Position numbers and translations under genes: made by a program. DNA of 64,000 nucleotides, from contig MBPM02000096.1 in assembly GCA_001695595.3 (NCBI GenBank), positions 186,001 through 250,000 on the forward strand, in the 5' to 3' direction. How positions within the stretch are numbered: the first letter of the stretch is position 1; each line of letters begins with the position of its first letter. Below, piece by piece: positions 43,547 to 55,460 of this stretch. The stretch comes from Plasmopara viticola. Taxonomy: Eukaryota; Oomycota; Peronosporomycetes; Peronosporales; Peronosporaceae. The notes under the pieces are model-generated. The model saw only the letters and a program-made list of their open reading frames with translations. It searched no databases and was not told the DNA's origin.

Positions 43547-46500
43547 GTGGTCCCACGCGTGGACGCACCCGAGGTCTCGTGGCAAGAAGTCAGCTTGCTG
43601 ACCGTTAATACCAACGGGATCAAGAAAAACGGACACCTACTAATAGAGAATTTGCTTGAGAAGCACAGCCTCTCTTGCATCCAGGAGACCAAATTCCGCG
43701 ATTGCCACCATCTTGACACCTTCAAATTTAACCTTCAGGCCCGTTTCAGGCACAAGCTATTCGTCAGCGACCCTGGTGCAGTCAGTGCCACACAGACAAC
43801 ACACCGATCTGGCGGAGTGCTCACTGTGCTTCGCTACGACTTTCCAGGCTTCGATGCGGCCGAAGAGCTTCGCGAGCTGACTGTCCCGGGACGCTATCTA
43901 GTTGTTCGATTGGTGGTCGTCAGTGCACCTGTGTACATCCACAATGTGTACTCGCCGGTGGACGACCACGAAAAAGCTGTGTTCTTCAACCATCTTCCAG
44001 TGGACCGCTTTGAGGACAATGCAACGCACATAGTCCTCGGCGATTTGAACACGCCGCTGAACCCCAGCCTCGACTCATCCCAGCCACGCTTGCTTGCTCG
44101 CCCGGGCCGCAGCGCTTGTATGAGCTGGCTGAGCCAGCTAGGTGTCGTAGATGCCTGGCGGATCCACCACCAAGACGAGCGCATATACACTGGCCCCCAG
44201 CCGAGGCAGAACCGACTTGATTATGCTATGTTGTCGGAAGACTTCTGCAACGCGTTGTACGGCGACTCTAAGTACTTTGAGCCCAAAGGTGCTGGTGACC
44301 ACCTGGCGCACACAGTAACCTTGCGCTCGGTGTCTCAACTCCACGGATATGGCTACTGGCGCTTTCCGGAGTATCTTCTTGAATACTCCGATGTTGTCGA
44401 TGCCATCTGTGGCGAAGCCCGACAGGTGCTCGAGAATCTCCAGGCTGCATCGAACCCAGGCAAAGTCTGGGAGCAGTGGAAGAAATTTATGCGGCGCCAG
44501 ATACAGGCCCTCCAACGTAAGCTACGCAGCCAAAACGACGTCGCCATTACAGCTGCACAAATCACGCTAGACCAAGCAGCAATGCGGTACCATAACAAGC
44601 GCGACGCAACCTCCCAAGAGGCTTTTCGTGCTGCACTAGAAACATACCGCGACTGCGTGACCCGGTCTCGCTGCTACAACCAAGACTCGGCCTTTGACTT
44701 TCAAGTTCAGAAGGCCGAGACGTCTTCCACGTACTTCTTCCGTCCGATCGACCCATCACTCCGACGGGTCAGCATTGAACAAGTTCGGACTCCCAGCGGC
44801 GACATCTCGCAAAACCCAGCGGACATCTCAGCATGCTTTCGGGCCCACTGGGGTTGTATCATGGGCGATGCTGCCAATCCTGCCGGACCATTACCACCCA
44901 TCAATCCCAGCAGCCGACGAAAGCTGTTGGACACGATTGACAAGCGTCTAACAACCGATGAACAAGACCGTCTCAACGCCCCGATTTCCGGAGCCAATCT
45001 TGCTGACGCGCTCAAGCATATGAAGACCAACTCCGCGCCTGGCATGGACGGTCTCACAGCTGGCTTCTATCAGGTCGCGCCCGACGTTTTCGGGGAATGT
45101 CTGAGCATAGTGTTCAATTATCAGTTGGCACGAGGTGAGCTCCTCCCTTCCCAGCGCAAGTCGGCTGTGTGCATGTTGCACAAGAAAGGCTCGCGTGACG
45201 ACCCCGGAAACTTTCGGCCGATCTCGCTCATTGGCGTTGACGTGAAGGCGTTATCCAAGGTCTTGACCTACCGCCTCCAGCACTGCCTTCCTGAGCTTAT
45301 ACACACCGACCAGAAGGCGTTCGTCAAGGGTCGGTCTATTCATCATCATGTGCGGTTCATGGCCGATCTGCAAGACCTCACGACTGCACGCGACGAAGAA
45401 GCCTACGCTTTGTTTCTCGACTTCGAGAAGGCGTACGATCGGGTCGACTGGGACTACATGTTTCAAGTGCTCGATCGCATGGGTTGCGGCGGCGCCTTCA
45501 CCAACTGGGCGAGGTTGCTTTACACCGCCCCACAAGCACACCTCTTGCTCAACGGTCACATCCAGCCGCCGATTTTCCCCACAAGAGGAGTCAAGCAAGG
45601 CGACCCACTCTCAGCGCTGCTGTTTCTTATGGCTATCGAGCCACTGGGGAACCTGCTCCGACAGCATGAAGAGCATGGTGTTTGCCTCACCGAAGACCAC
45701 ACCGCCACCAGCGTCTTTTTTGCTGATGACACAACGTTGCTCTCTGGCTCGGTGTCCGGCATCCAGGCACAGCTTGACCTGGTTCAGCTGTACTGCGATG
45801 GCTCCGGAGCCAAGCTCAACTATGCCAAATGCGTGCTTATGCCTCTAAACCGACGGACAAACCCTCCTTGTTTTTCTGGTGTCAAGTTGCTCCAGCGTGG
45901 TGAGACGGTCAAGTTTCTGGGCATCCTGTTTGGTCAGGATCCTGTTGAAAACGCCATCATAGAGCTCTTGGACAGGCGATTTTACGAAGGTTTCCTCCAA
46001 TGGTTTCGTCGCGCTCGCACCTTGCGAGGACGCCTGCTGGTTGCGCTAACAATGGTGCTTTCTCGGTTGTGGCACTACACTGTGCATGTGCCAATCCCGC
46101 AGCGGATCGTTAAGCAGTGGCAGTCCACGCTCAACCGCTTTGTACTTGCACGTCGCTACGAACGCAACGCCAAACACGTCCAGCTGATTCCCAAGGAGTT
46201 TCTGTATCAACCTCGCTCCGACGGCGGTCTGTCAGTACCCAGCATCGAAGCCTCACTTAAGCGTCAAAAGCTCAGCGTGCTGCTCCAGTTCATCGCTGCG
46301 TCGACCTCGTCCCAATGTAACTGGACCACACCAGGAGTCGTGCTTCTGTCGCTTGTGCTGCCCACTTGGGGTCCCCGGCGTCCTCTCGACTATCTTACGG
46401 TTAGCCCCATGCGCCACGGCGCTCTGCTGCGGTGGGATGTGTTGTCACAGTGGTGGCGCCAAGTCTGGCGTCTATGGTATATGACCAAGTGGGAAGTCAC

Positions 46501-47678
46501 ATGGCGAGACCTCGCCCCCCTCGCCCGCTTCGGCTATGTGCTGAACCAACCGATTTGGTTCCACGCCGACGCTGTTTTCCAGTTTGAACTCGCCGCCCGT
46601 GTTAGCAGCTCAAAAGTACAGCGGCGTAGTCTTTGCATGGTTGCCGAGCCCCAGCGCAGCTACCGCCAGCACACCGCAACAACTTTCAAACTTCGGTGTC
46701 TTGCTGACTTCTTGAATGCTGGCGGTGCATGGCCGGATGCTGATGCGTTTGCGCGCGGACACATTGACTACCGGCTCACGTCAGTACCAACAGTACCAGT
46801 GGCTCCGACGCCTGCATCACGAAGCCACACAAGTCTTCCAGCGACTACGGGATCTATGCGCCAATACACCGCTTCCGCCTCCAGGCGTGTCCTGGATGTG
46901 TCCCACTGCACCATACGTTGGCGTGCGCGTGGGGGAACGCGTCTGTGTTGCGCCCTTAGTACCACGTTCCCAGTTGCTCCTGCTTGTGTGGAAGATCCCC
47001 ACGCCCACGAAGCCACACCCAATCCAGCTGCACGATGAGCACGCCACAACAATCGACATCAAAGTTTTCGTGACACAGTCCAAGCGTTTACGTCGGCTGC
47101 TGCTTCCTGTATACGAAGATCTGCAATTCCGACTCGCCTTCCGTCTGTTGCCAGTGCGTTCACGATTCTCTTTTCTGCGCGAGGCGCATCCCGGCATCAT
47201 CTACTGCGTACGCAGCGGATGCAACGCAGTGGAAACAGAACGGCACCTGTTCTTTGAGTGCGTTTTACCAGCCGAGCTATGGCCAGTTCTGTTTCGTGAC
47301 TGGTCAGCTTTCTTCGTCACCACACCGACATGGCTCGACATCGCCCTTGGTCGCCCACCAGCCCTTACATCCGCTTGGAACGACCATGCCGCCGTGGTTC
47401 ATGATCTGTGGCAGATCACACGTTGCATCACGCTCCACTTGCTGTGGACAGTGCGCAATGACGGATTGTTCCGCCAGTGTGAGCTTTTGCCTCTGGTGCC
47501 TGCGCTTCGGGTCGTGTACACCACACTTAGTGCCCACGTGCGTGCATGCAAACGTAGGGTGTACGACGAAGACCAGCAAGCATCGCTCCAGTCTGTGCTG
47601 ACCCGGCTCCGATGCTCTCGCTCGATGGGTGCCTTTATGCGCACCAACGCTCCGCTGTTTGCTGTGCGTTTCCTGTAG
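43547..47678 (+). pseudogene. LINE ORF2 (APE endonuclease + RT), one late frameshift, copy C
   Basis: Best view of the protein (1379 aa if restored in length). APE endonuclease residues ~15-260: LLTVNTNG (17-24), catalytic E47 in CIQETK, GDLNTP (~165) and GAGDHLAHT (~248). RT residues ~490-760: APGMDG, FVKGRS, LDFEKAYDR (~622, motif A Asp), GVKQGDP (~681), FFADD (~724) and KFLGILFG. A Trp- and Arg-rich region and the zinc-type motif C-x4-C-x7-H-x4-C follow. An 8-nt deletion near 46784 separates the last ~300 codons, which continue open in another frame to TAG at 47678. Expected role: nicks the tRNA target and copies element RNA by target-primed reverse transcription in the nucleus. First codon is GTG; the frame has no early ATG. 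Confidence 0.9.
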
Positions 47679-48676
47679 CCGTCCCTACTTCTACCAACAC
47701 TTCGCCTTAGCCGTTTCTTTTCGCCGGCGGACTCAATTCGGCTCCAAAATTGGCCAAAATTTCGGTTTACCTGTGATGCTGTATATGAATTTTACAGAAT
47801 ATCATGTCCCGAAGTGATCGGCTTTGACGGGGGATAAGTCTGACAGGTCAGAATATTATTTTAAGAGCGATCGATTTTCGGAGGGGATAAGATCTAGAGG
47901 TGATTTTGTGATCGATTTTCGGAGGGGATAAGATATAGAGGTGATTTTGTGCCTCATAACACACATCCTCACTTTCCAATTTTCCTCCAAGTACCCAAGT
48001 CAAGCCGATCAAGCCCCAAGTAGCCAGGATGAACTCAACCAGCAACCAGTGCTTCCCCAGGCCCCCCCGACCAAGACGACTGGACCGAGGTCGGAGACTA
48101 GACGGTCGTCGCCAGGGCCCGAAAGGGTGACGGGCGGCCTGAGCCTGACTCTCGATCCAGTCGCTGCGGTAGAGGACCCTGTGGTCGAGGCGCTGCATCA
48201 GGGCTGCGCGTCCAAAGAGTGAGCCTCCACTTCTCCACTTCAGTTTCGGAGACTAGAGGGTCGTCGCCAGGGCCCGAAAGGGCGACGGGCGGCTCGAGCC
48301 CGAATTCTGTTGTGGAGATAGTGGTTGACTGCTCTAAGCGGGCGTGTCTGCAGCGGACCGAGAGCTGGAACACCGGCTTCGCTTCCCGCAACGACGGACA
48401 AGGCTTCGAACTGTACATGGAAGGTCAATACTTTGCTAGGTAGGTCAACTATCACGTCCAAGTGGATATCCGCGAAACCAGCAGAAACACTGGTCCCGGT
48501 GAAGGATTGTGAAATAAATTCAATCACTTCTATCCGGCCGATCAAAGTGCTTGTCACACCAAACGATTAGAAGAAAACCTCAAGTTAACCTGTAGACAGG
48601 TAGTAGATTGTATATTAGTTAAACGACGTAGGCATAGAGAAGTGGAAGTCGTATTAAGTAATACAGACTACTTGAA
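47679..48676 (+). other. LINE copy C 3' untranslated region
   Basis: Only one 32-bp unit after the stop; the 41-bp pair and both hairpin units are present. Ends GACTACTTGAA. Confidence 0.75.
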
Positions 48677-48841
48677 CTCGGCCATCGTGTCCTCGGCATG
48701 ATGAGAATTATTTATAAAAACAAATAGAGAGAAACACCGGCAAATAAAATCAATTTAATGGAGTACTCATTGCGAGATAAAACAAGTTAATGTGGTCAGG
48801 TAGTGACATTTGTATATTTTGTAAAATGATTAGTGTGTTGT

Positions 48842-48918
48842 GACACGAGTGGGATTCGAACCCACGCCCGAAGACTGGTGCCTAAAACCAGCGCCTTAGA
48901 CCACTCGGCCATCGTGTC
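48842..48918 (-). tRNA. tRNA-Leu(UAG)
   Basis: Canonical gene; shortened class II flank (GATTAGTGTGTTGT). Confidence 0.95.
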
Positions 48919-49065
48919 CTCGGCATGATGAGAATTGTTTATTAAAAAAATACGGAGAAACACCGGCAAATAAAATCAATTTAGTGGGATTTGCGAGATA
49001 AAACAAGTTAATGTGTCAGGTAGTGACATTTGTATGTTTTAGTAAAATGATTGTCGAGTAGTTGT

Positions 49066-49142
49066 GACACGAGTGGGATTCGAACCCACGCCCGAAGACT
49101 GGTGCCTAAAACCAGCGCCTTAGACCACTCGGCCATCGTGTC
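49066..49142 (-). tRNA. tRNA-Leu(UAG)
   Basis: Canonical; class I. Confidence 0.95.
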
Positions 49143-49294
49143 CTCGGCATGATGAGAATTTATTAAAACAAATACGGAGAAACACCGGCAAATAAAATCA
49201 ATTTAATGGAGTACACATTGCGAGATAAAACAAGTTAATGTGGTCAGGTAGTGACATTTGTATGTTTTAGTAGAAATGATTGTCGAGTAGTTGT

Positions 49295-49371
49295 GACACG
49301 AGTGGGATTCGAACCCACGCCCGAAGACTGGTGCCTAAAACCAGCGCCTTAGACCACTCGGCCATCGTGTC
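49295..49371 (-). tRNA. tRNA-Leu(UAG)
   Basis: Canonical gene. The usual first T4 run is changed (TTTCTACTAAAA on the minus strand), so termination may occur further downstream. Confidence 0.93.
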
Positions 49372-49527
49372 CTCGGCATGATGATAATTATTTATTAAAA
49401 CAAATACGGAGAAACACCGGCAAAATAAAATCAATTTAGTGAGGAACTCATTGCGAGATAAAACAAGTTGGTGTGTTCAGGTAGTGACATTTGTATGTTT
49501 TAGTAAAATTGATTGTCGAGTAGTTGT

Positions 49528-49604
49528 GACACGAGTGGGATTCGAACCCACGCCCGAAGACTGGTGCCTAAAACCAGCGCCTTAGACCACTCGGCCATCG
49601 TGTC
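49528..49604 (-). tRNA. tRNA-Leu(UAG)
   Basis: Canonical; class I. Confidence 0.95.
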
Positions 49605-49760
49605 CTCGGCATGATGATAATTATTTATTAAAACAAATACGGAGAAACACCGGCAAAATAAAATCAACTTAATGGAGTAGTCATTGCGAGATAAAACACG
49701 TTATTGTGGTCAGGTAGTCACATTTGTATGTTTTAGTAAAAGTGATTGTCGAGTAGTTGT

Positions 49761-49837
49761 GACACGAGTGGGATTCGAACCCACGCCCGAAGACTGGTGC
49801 CTAAAACCAGCGCCTTAGACCACTCGGCCATCGTGTC
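49761..49837 (-). tRNA. tRNA-Leu(UAG), upstream flank replaced by S4
   Basis: Canonical, with CGAGTGGG, unlike the CGATTGGG genes beside S1-S3. Confidence 0.95.
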
Positions 49838-49838
49838 C

Positions 49839-50383
49839 TCACCGACGCAAGTCGACGGCTACCCAACATGTGGCAACACTACGTCAGCCAAGCCAAGCTC
49901 GTTGGCTTTGATGTTGACAATGGCTTCCGGAAGAATGACCGGATCGTTCGTTACTGTCGTCAAGCCGTCCCCGAGTCAGGATGGAGCATTCACCTCCCTC
50001 AACTTCGCTGTAACCTCTTCGACAGCAATGGTGCAGGATACCTCGCAATCGCTAGACGGGTGCTTCCCATGCCAAAAGTCGTTTTTGCCCGTGATGTTAA
50101 CCTCGTCTGGGTGTACAAGAAGAACTGCGAGGTCACTGCTTTGCTATGCAGGTCAACGTTAAAGGTGAGGTAATTTTTTGCGAAAATAGCATCAATACTG
50201 GTTCCGGTGAGAACTTATGGTCTCGTACCATTAGTTTTATCCGACCGATCAAAGTGTTTGTCACATCTAACGACTAGAAGTCCACCTCACACTAGCCTAT
50301 AGCAACGTAGTAATATTGTATGTTATTATTCGACGTAGGCATAGAGAAGTCTAAGTCGTAATCAGTAACATAGACTACTTGAA
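49839..50383 (+). mobile_element. S4, short non-autonomous tRNA-targeting element
   Basis: 545 bp and the most diverged S copy. The 136-aa frame is broken by one missing base (AAGAACTGCGAGG for AAGAACATGCGAGG). Target duplication at 50384-50399. Confidence 0.8.
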
Positions 50384-50553
50384 CTCGGCCATCGTGTCCT
50401 CGGCATGAAGGAATTATCTATAAAGACAAATACAGAGAAACACCGGCAAAACAAAATCAATTCGATGGTGTAGTCATTGCGAGATAAAACAAGTTAATGT
50501 GGTCAGGAAGTAAAATTTGTGTGTTTTAGTAGAAATGATTGTCGAGTAGTTGT

Positions 50554-50630
50554 GACACGAGTGGGATTCGAACCCACGCCCGAAGACTGGTGCCTAAAAC
50601 CAGCGCCTTAGACCACTCGGCCATCGTGTC
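50554..50630 (-). tRNA. tRNA-Leu(UAG), upstream flank replaced by LINE D
   Basis: Canonical; class I with an altered spacer (GTAGAAATGATTGTCG), so the normal first T4 run is lost. Confidence 0.93.
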
Positions 50631-50722
50631 CCACTTCTCAATTTGCCTCGTCGTGCTCAAGTCGACCAAGTCAAGTTTCGAAGTATCCAGTTTTTCAAGC
50701 ACCCAAGCAAGTCTTTCCCCCA

Positions 50723-53310
50723 ATGGACACCGAAGCCAGTTGCCCTTTCTTAGAGTCAGCGCAAGCTGATTGTGAGATGGGTGAGCTGATTCTACGCCCA
50801 TCCTCCCTCGCACGTATCCGCGATCCATCGCCTATAGAAGGTTCCGCAACCCTGCCCAGCGACAGTTCAGCTGGGTCCCCACCCAACAACCCAGATGCCG
50901 GTGGGATCCACGGTTCCATCGAAGCTTCGTGTTTATGCACGGACCAGGGTAGTTACGCTGGTTCTGTGTCGCAAGCCTCGCACGAAAGAAGTGATGGCAT
51001 GGTCGTGCAGCTGCGTGTCCCGCCTGCGCACAAGCCACCTGCTTCGCAGGATTTTGTGGAAGATGTGCAGCCCAACAGCAACATACGCCAAAATACGCCA
51101 CCAACTAGCGCCAGTGCTCTCCCGCAAACCGCAGCAACTCGCACGCGTTCAACTGCGAGCGGACCAACGCGCATGCCAACGCTTCGTGCCCTGCTTCAAC
51201 GTTCTACGGAGATCCGCCGCGACAACGTTGAGGCACCCGCCCCGCCGCGTGTCGAGATGCCCCGCCCCAAGGCGATGGACATCGAAACCATTGATGCTCT
51301 TTATGAAGCCGGAGGCGATTGGAGCCAACTCGCCGCCTCGATTGACCGAGCTCGTCCATACGCGCTGCCTCGTGCACGCTATGTAATGGTCATTGAGACT
51401 GGACACGCCTTCCAGCGCACTGCACCAAACAAAACCCTCGCGTCGTTGCTCAAGGACCAGGACAACCCTGTCGTACAACAGCAGATCGACCAGCAGCAAC
51501 TAGGTCAGCTGACCAAAGCTCCCGGCGGCAACATTCGCGTCAAGGTGAAGACGAAAGAAGCCTGCCAGAGTCTTGCTGGCCAGGAAGTCAAGATCCTCGG
51601 AGGCAGGTACTAATTCGGCGGGTTTGACATCCTTGCCGACCGCTTCTTTATTGATGTGTCAAGTGTCGACAGTGACTTCGATGCTGATCTCATGTTGAAA
51701 CGCTTCTTCGAGCTCGGTACGCAGCCGATCTACGGCACGTTCCGCGATGTAAATCTGGACGCGGTAATCACCACCGCCACTTGGCGTGTGTACTTCCGCT
51801 CTAGCCATTGTCCTCCGGAGCTCGTGATAAGTGGTACTGTGTGCGACCAGCTCGTTTTTGCTGGACGCATTTTCCCAGTACACACGAAAATGCTCCGTTT
51901 CCAACCCAACGCATGTCGTTCGGTCAACGCTCGATCCACGCGCTCGACTTAGCTGGAGACGGTGGTCCATCCTCCAACAATAGCCAAAGCAGGCCAGATA
52001 AATGCCCGTTGCAGCCATCTTATGCTGCCGTGGTACGTCGTGGCGTGCAGGAAACGTCGCTTCAACGATCGATCCGTGAAGACTCTGCCACGACCACTGT
52101 TATCGTTGCAGCACCGACTGATACCTTAGAGCCTAGTGAGCTGTCTCTAAGCACTGCAGGCTCCCAAGTCGTGTCGCCACCAAGCAGCCCGACATCGTCT
52201 CCGTTGCTCTTGCTCCCACCACCACCGACTGCCCAATCTGAGTTGGTGCCCAGGGTCGGTGACAAACGCAAAGGCAAACGTTCTCGTGCTGATGAAGACT
52301 TTGCCAATATGCTGATGAAATCTCGTCCGAAACCTCTCACCGGCGTCACGACAAGCAACTATTTCGACGTGCTCAGCAATGTCGAGGTCAAGTTTGACTG
52401 CTGCCCAGCAACGCTCGATGAGGTCGAGATCCCACGGTTTCAAATTGTGCCACGCAAGGTGCAGGCGCCGCGCAACCTGACTGACAGCAAAGAAGCCAGT
52501 CACTTTCTGACCAAACACCACACCAGAGTGGTGAAAACCAAAGAGCCTACTCCAATCCAAGAGATTGTCAGCGAGATGGAGGCTACTGAACAGACAGCCG
52601 ATCTCCAGCTGCTTCCGGATCGCTTGGCCGCCGCCGACACCATGGTGAGTGGCCTTCGCAAGTCGCTTCGCACGACGAACAACCCCGACACGCTGACGTT
52701 CATGGGGTCCGTTGAAGCTTCAATGGCGTTTAACACCGCGCTCTTGCGTGAGATGCGTGAGCTGAGCCTCAGCGTCACCGAGCTGGCCCAGCTTCACATG
52801 ATCAATCGCATCTTAAGCGCGACCGACCACACCGAAACCAACACGTTCGCTCGCAAGTGGGCCAAGTATCTCGGCACCAAGGTGCCTAAGACGCGTGACG
52901 GTGTATTCCGATGCGTTGCCCAGTGGTATAACAACCCGGACAAACCAAGTATTGTGCGTGCGACTAGGGCGCTGTCCCTCTTTGAGTTGATGTTGATGTG
53001 CACAGCGCCCAGATCTTTGAAAAGGACTACTTGCTCCAGCATCTGACCGGGTGGTCGGTGCCTTGGATACCAGCGCACAAAACGACGTCTTCTTCATTCC
53101 AATATGTTGTTGGTCCTGCTTCGCCCCGAGATCGGCACACACTGCTTCAAGATTTGGGAAGCAGTCCAGTGGCAAGGAGATATACTCGAAGACCTCGAGT
53201 ACCTTCGTGACTGCGGCCATTACTTCCCAGAGAACGCGGATGTGCTCCAGCTCCAGCAAGTCGACGGTCAGTCTGTGCTTGTGACTGGACCGCTCGCCTT
53301 AAGGTGCTAA
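50723..53310 (+). pseudogene. LINE ORF1, broken, copy D
   Basis: ATG at 50723. A nonsense change (TACTAATTC for TACCGATTC) at 51611-51613 ends the frame after 296 codons. Further indels near 51885 and 53010 follow. Carries more substitutions than copies A-C, so it is older. Confidence 0.87.
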
Positions 53311-53311
53311 G

Positions 53312-55460
53312 GTGGTCTCACGCGTGGACGCGCCCGAGGTCTCGTGGCAAGAAGTCAGCTTGCTGACCGTTAATACCAACGGGATCAAGAAAAACGGACA
53401 CCTACTAATCGAGAACTTGCTCGAGAAGCACGGCCTCTCTTGCATCCAGGAAATCAAGTTCCGCGATTACCACCATCTTGACACCTTCAAATTTAACCTT
53501 CAGGCCCGTTTCAAGCACAAGCTATTCGTCAGCGACCCTGGTGCAGTCAGTGCCACACAGACGACACACCGATCTGGCGGATCGCTCACTGTGCTTCGTT
53601 CGGACTTTCCAGGTTTCGATACGGCCGAAGAGCTTCGCGAGCTGACTCTCCAGGGACGCTATCTAGTCGTTCGATTGGTGGTCACCAGTGCACCTGTGTA
53701 CATCCACAATGTGTACTCGCCGGTGGACAACCACGAAAAAGCTGTGTTCTTCGATCATCTTCCAGTGGACCGCTTTGAGGACAATGCAACGCACATAGTC
53801 CTCAACGATCTAATCACGCCGCTGAACCCCAGCCTCGACTCATCCCAGCCACGCTTGCTTGCTCGCCCGGGCCGCAGCGCTTGTATGAGCTGGCTGGGAC
53901 AGCTAGGCGTCGTAGATGCCTGGCGGATTCACCACCAAGACGAGCGCATATACACTGGTCCCCAGCCGCGGCAGAACCGACTTAATTATGCTATGTTGTC
54001 AGAAGACTTCTGCAACGCGTTGTACGGCGACTCTAAGTTTTTTGAACCCAAAGGTGCTGGTGACCACCTGGCGCACACAGTAACCTGCGCTCGGTGTCTC
54101 AACTCCACGGATATGGCTACTGGCGCTTTCCGGAGTATCTTCTTGAGTACTCCGATGTTGTCGATGCCATCTGTGGTGAAGCCCGACAGGTGCTCGAGAA
54201 TCTCCAGGCTGCATCGAACCCAGGCAAAGTCTGGGAGCAGTGGAAGAAATTTATGCGGCGCCAGCTACAGGCCCTCCAACGTAAGCTACGCAGCCAAAAC
54301 GACGTCGCCATTACAGCCGCACAAACCACGCTAGACCAAGCAGCAATGCGGTACCATAACAAGCGAGACGCAACTTCCCAAGAGGCCTTTCGTGCTGCAC
54401 TAGACACAAACCGCGACTGCGTGACCCGGTCTCGCTGCTACAACCAAGACTCGGCCTTTGACTTTCAAGTTCAGAAGGCCGAGACGTCCTCCACGTACTT
54501 CTTCCGTCCGATCGACCCATCACTCCGGCGGGTCAGCATTGAACAAGTTCGGACTCCCAGCGGCGACATCTCGCAAAACCCAGCGGACATCTCAGCATGC
54601 TTTCGGGCCCACTGGGGTTGTATCATGGGCGATGCCGCCAATCCTGCCGGACCAATACCACCCATCAATCCCAGCAGCCGACGAAAGCTGTTGGACACGA
54701 TTGACAAGCGTCTAACAACCGATGAACAAGACCGTCTCAACGCCCCGATTTCCGGAGCCAATCTTGCTGACGCGCTCAAGCATATGAAGACCAACTCCGC
54801 GCCTGGCATGGACGGTCTCACAGCTGGCTTCTATCAGGTCGCGCCCGACGTTTTCGGGGAATGTCCGAGCATAGTGTTCAATTATCAGTTGGCACGAGGT
54901 GAGCTCCTCCCTTCCCAGCGCAAGTCGGCTGTGTGCATGTTGCACAAGAAAGGCTCGCGTGACGACCCCGGAAACTTTCGGCCGATCTCGCTCATTGGCG
55001 TTGACGTGAAGGCGTTATCCAAGGTCTTGACCTACCGCCTCCAGCACTGCCTTCCTGAGCTTATACACACCGACCAGAAGGCGTTCGTCAAGGGTCGGTC
55101 TATTCATCATCATGTGCGGTTCATGGCCGATCTGCAAGACCTCACGGCAGCATCGAAGCCTCACTCAAGCGTCAAAAGCTCAGCGTGCTGCTCCAATTCA
55201 TCGCTGCGTCGACCTCATCCAATGTAACTGAACCACACCAGGAGTCGTGCTTCTGTCGCTTGTGCTGCCCACTTGGGGTCCCTGGCGACACCTCGACTAT
55301 CTTACGATTAGCCCCTTGCGCCACGGCGCTCTGCTGCGGTGAGAGGTGTTGTCCCAGTGGTGGCGTCTGGTCTGGCGTGTGTGGTATATGACCAAGTGGG
55401 AAGTCACATGGCGTGACCTCAATCCTCTCGCCCGCCTAGGTTATGTGCTAAGCCAACCAA
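53312..55460 (+). pseudogene. LINE ORF2, catalytic residues mutated and RT core deleted, copy D
   Basis: Endonuclease motifs are altered: GDLNTP is NDLITP, CIQETKF is CIQEIKF and RLDYAML is RLNYAML. One base is missing near 54088. RT motifs A, B and C (LDFEKAYD, GVKQGDP, FADD) are removed by the deletion at ~55148. Cannot encode an active enzyme. Confidence 0.87.

Larger units (their letters stand above)
40869..48676 (+). mobile_element. LINE copy C, least damaged
   Basis: 7.8 kb with a full 5' leader ACTTCTCAATTTGCCTCG. Target duplication CTCGGCCATCGTGTCC on both sides (40853-40868; 48677-48692). ORF1 has two single-base shifts and ORF2 one 8-nt deletion near the end. All endonuclease and RT core motifs are in a single open frame of 1163 codons. 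Confidence 0.95.
48677..50631 (-). repeat. tandem tRNA-Leu array, block 3 (6 genes)
   Basis: Begins with the LINE C target duplication. No copy in this block carries the duplicated 5' half. Spacers differ by small indels from block 1. Confidence 0.95.
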
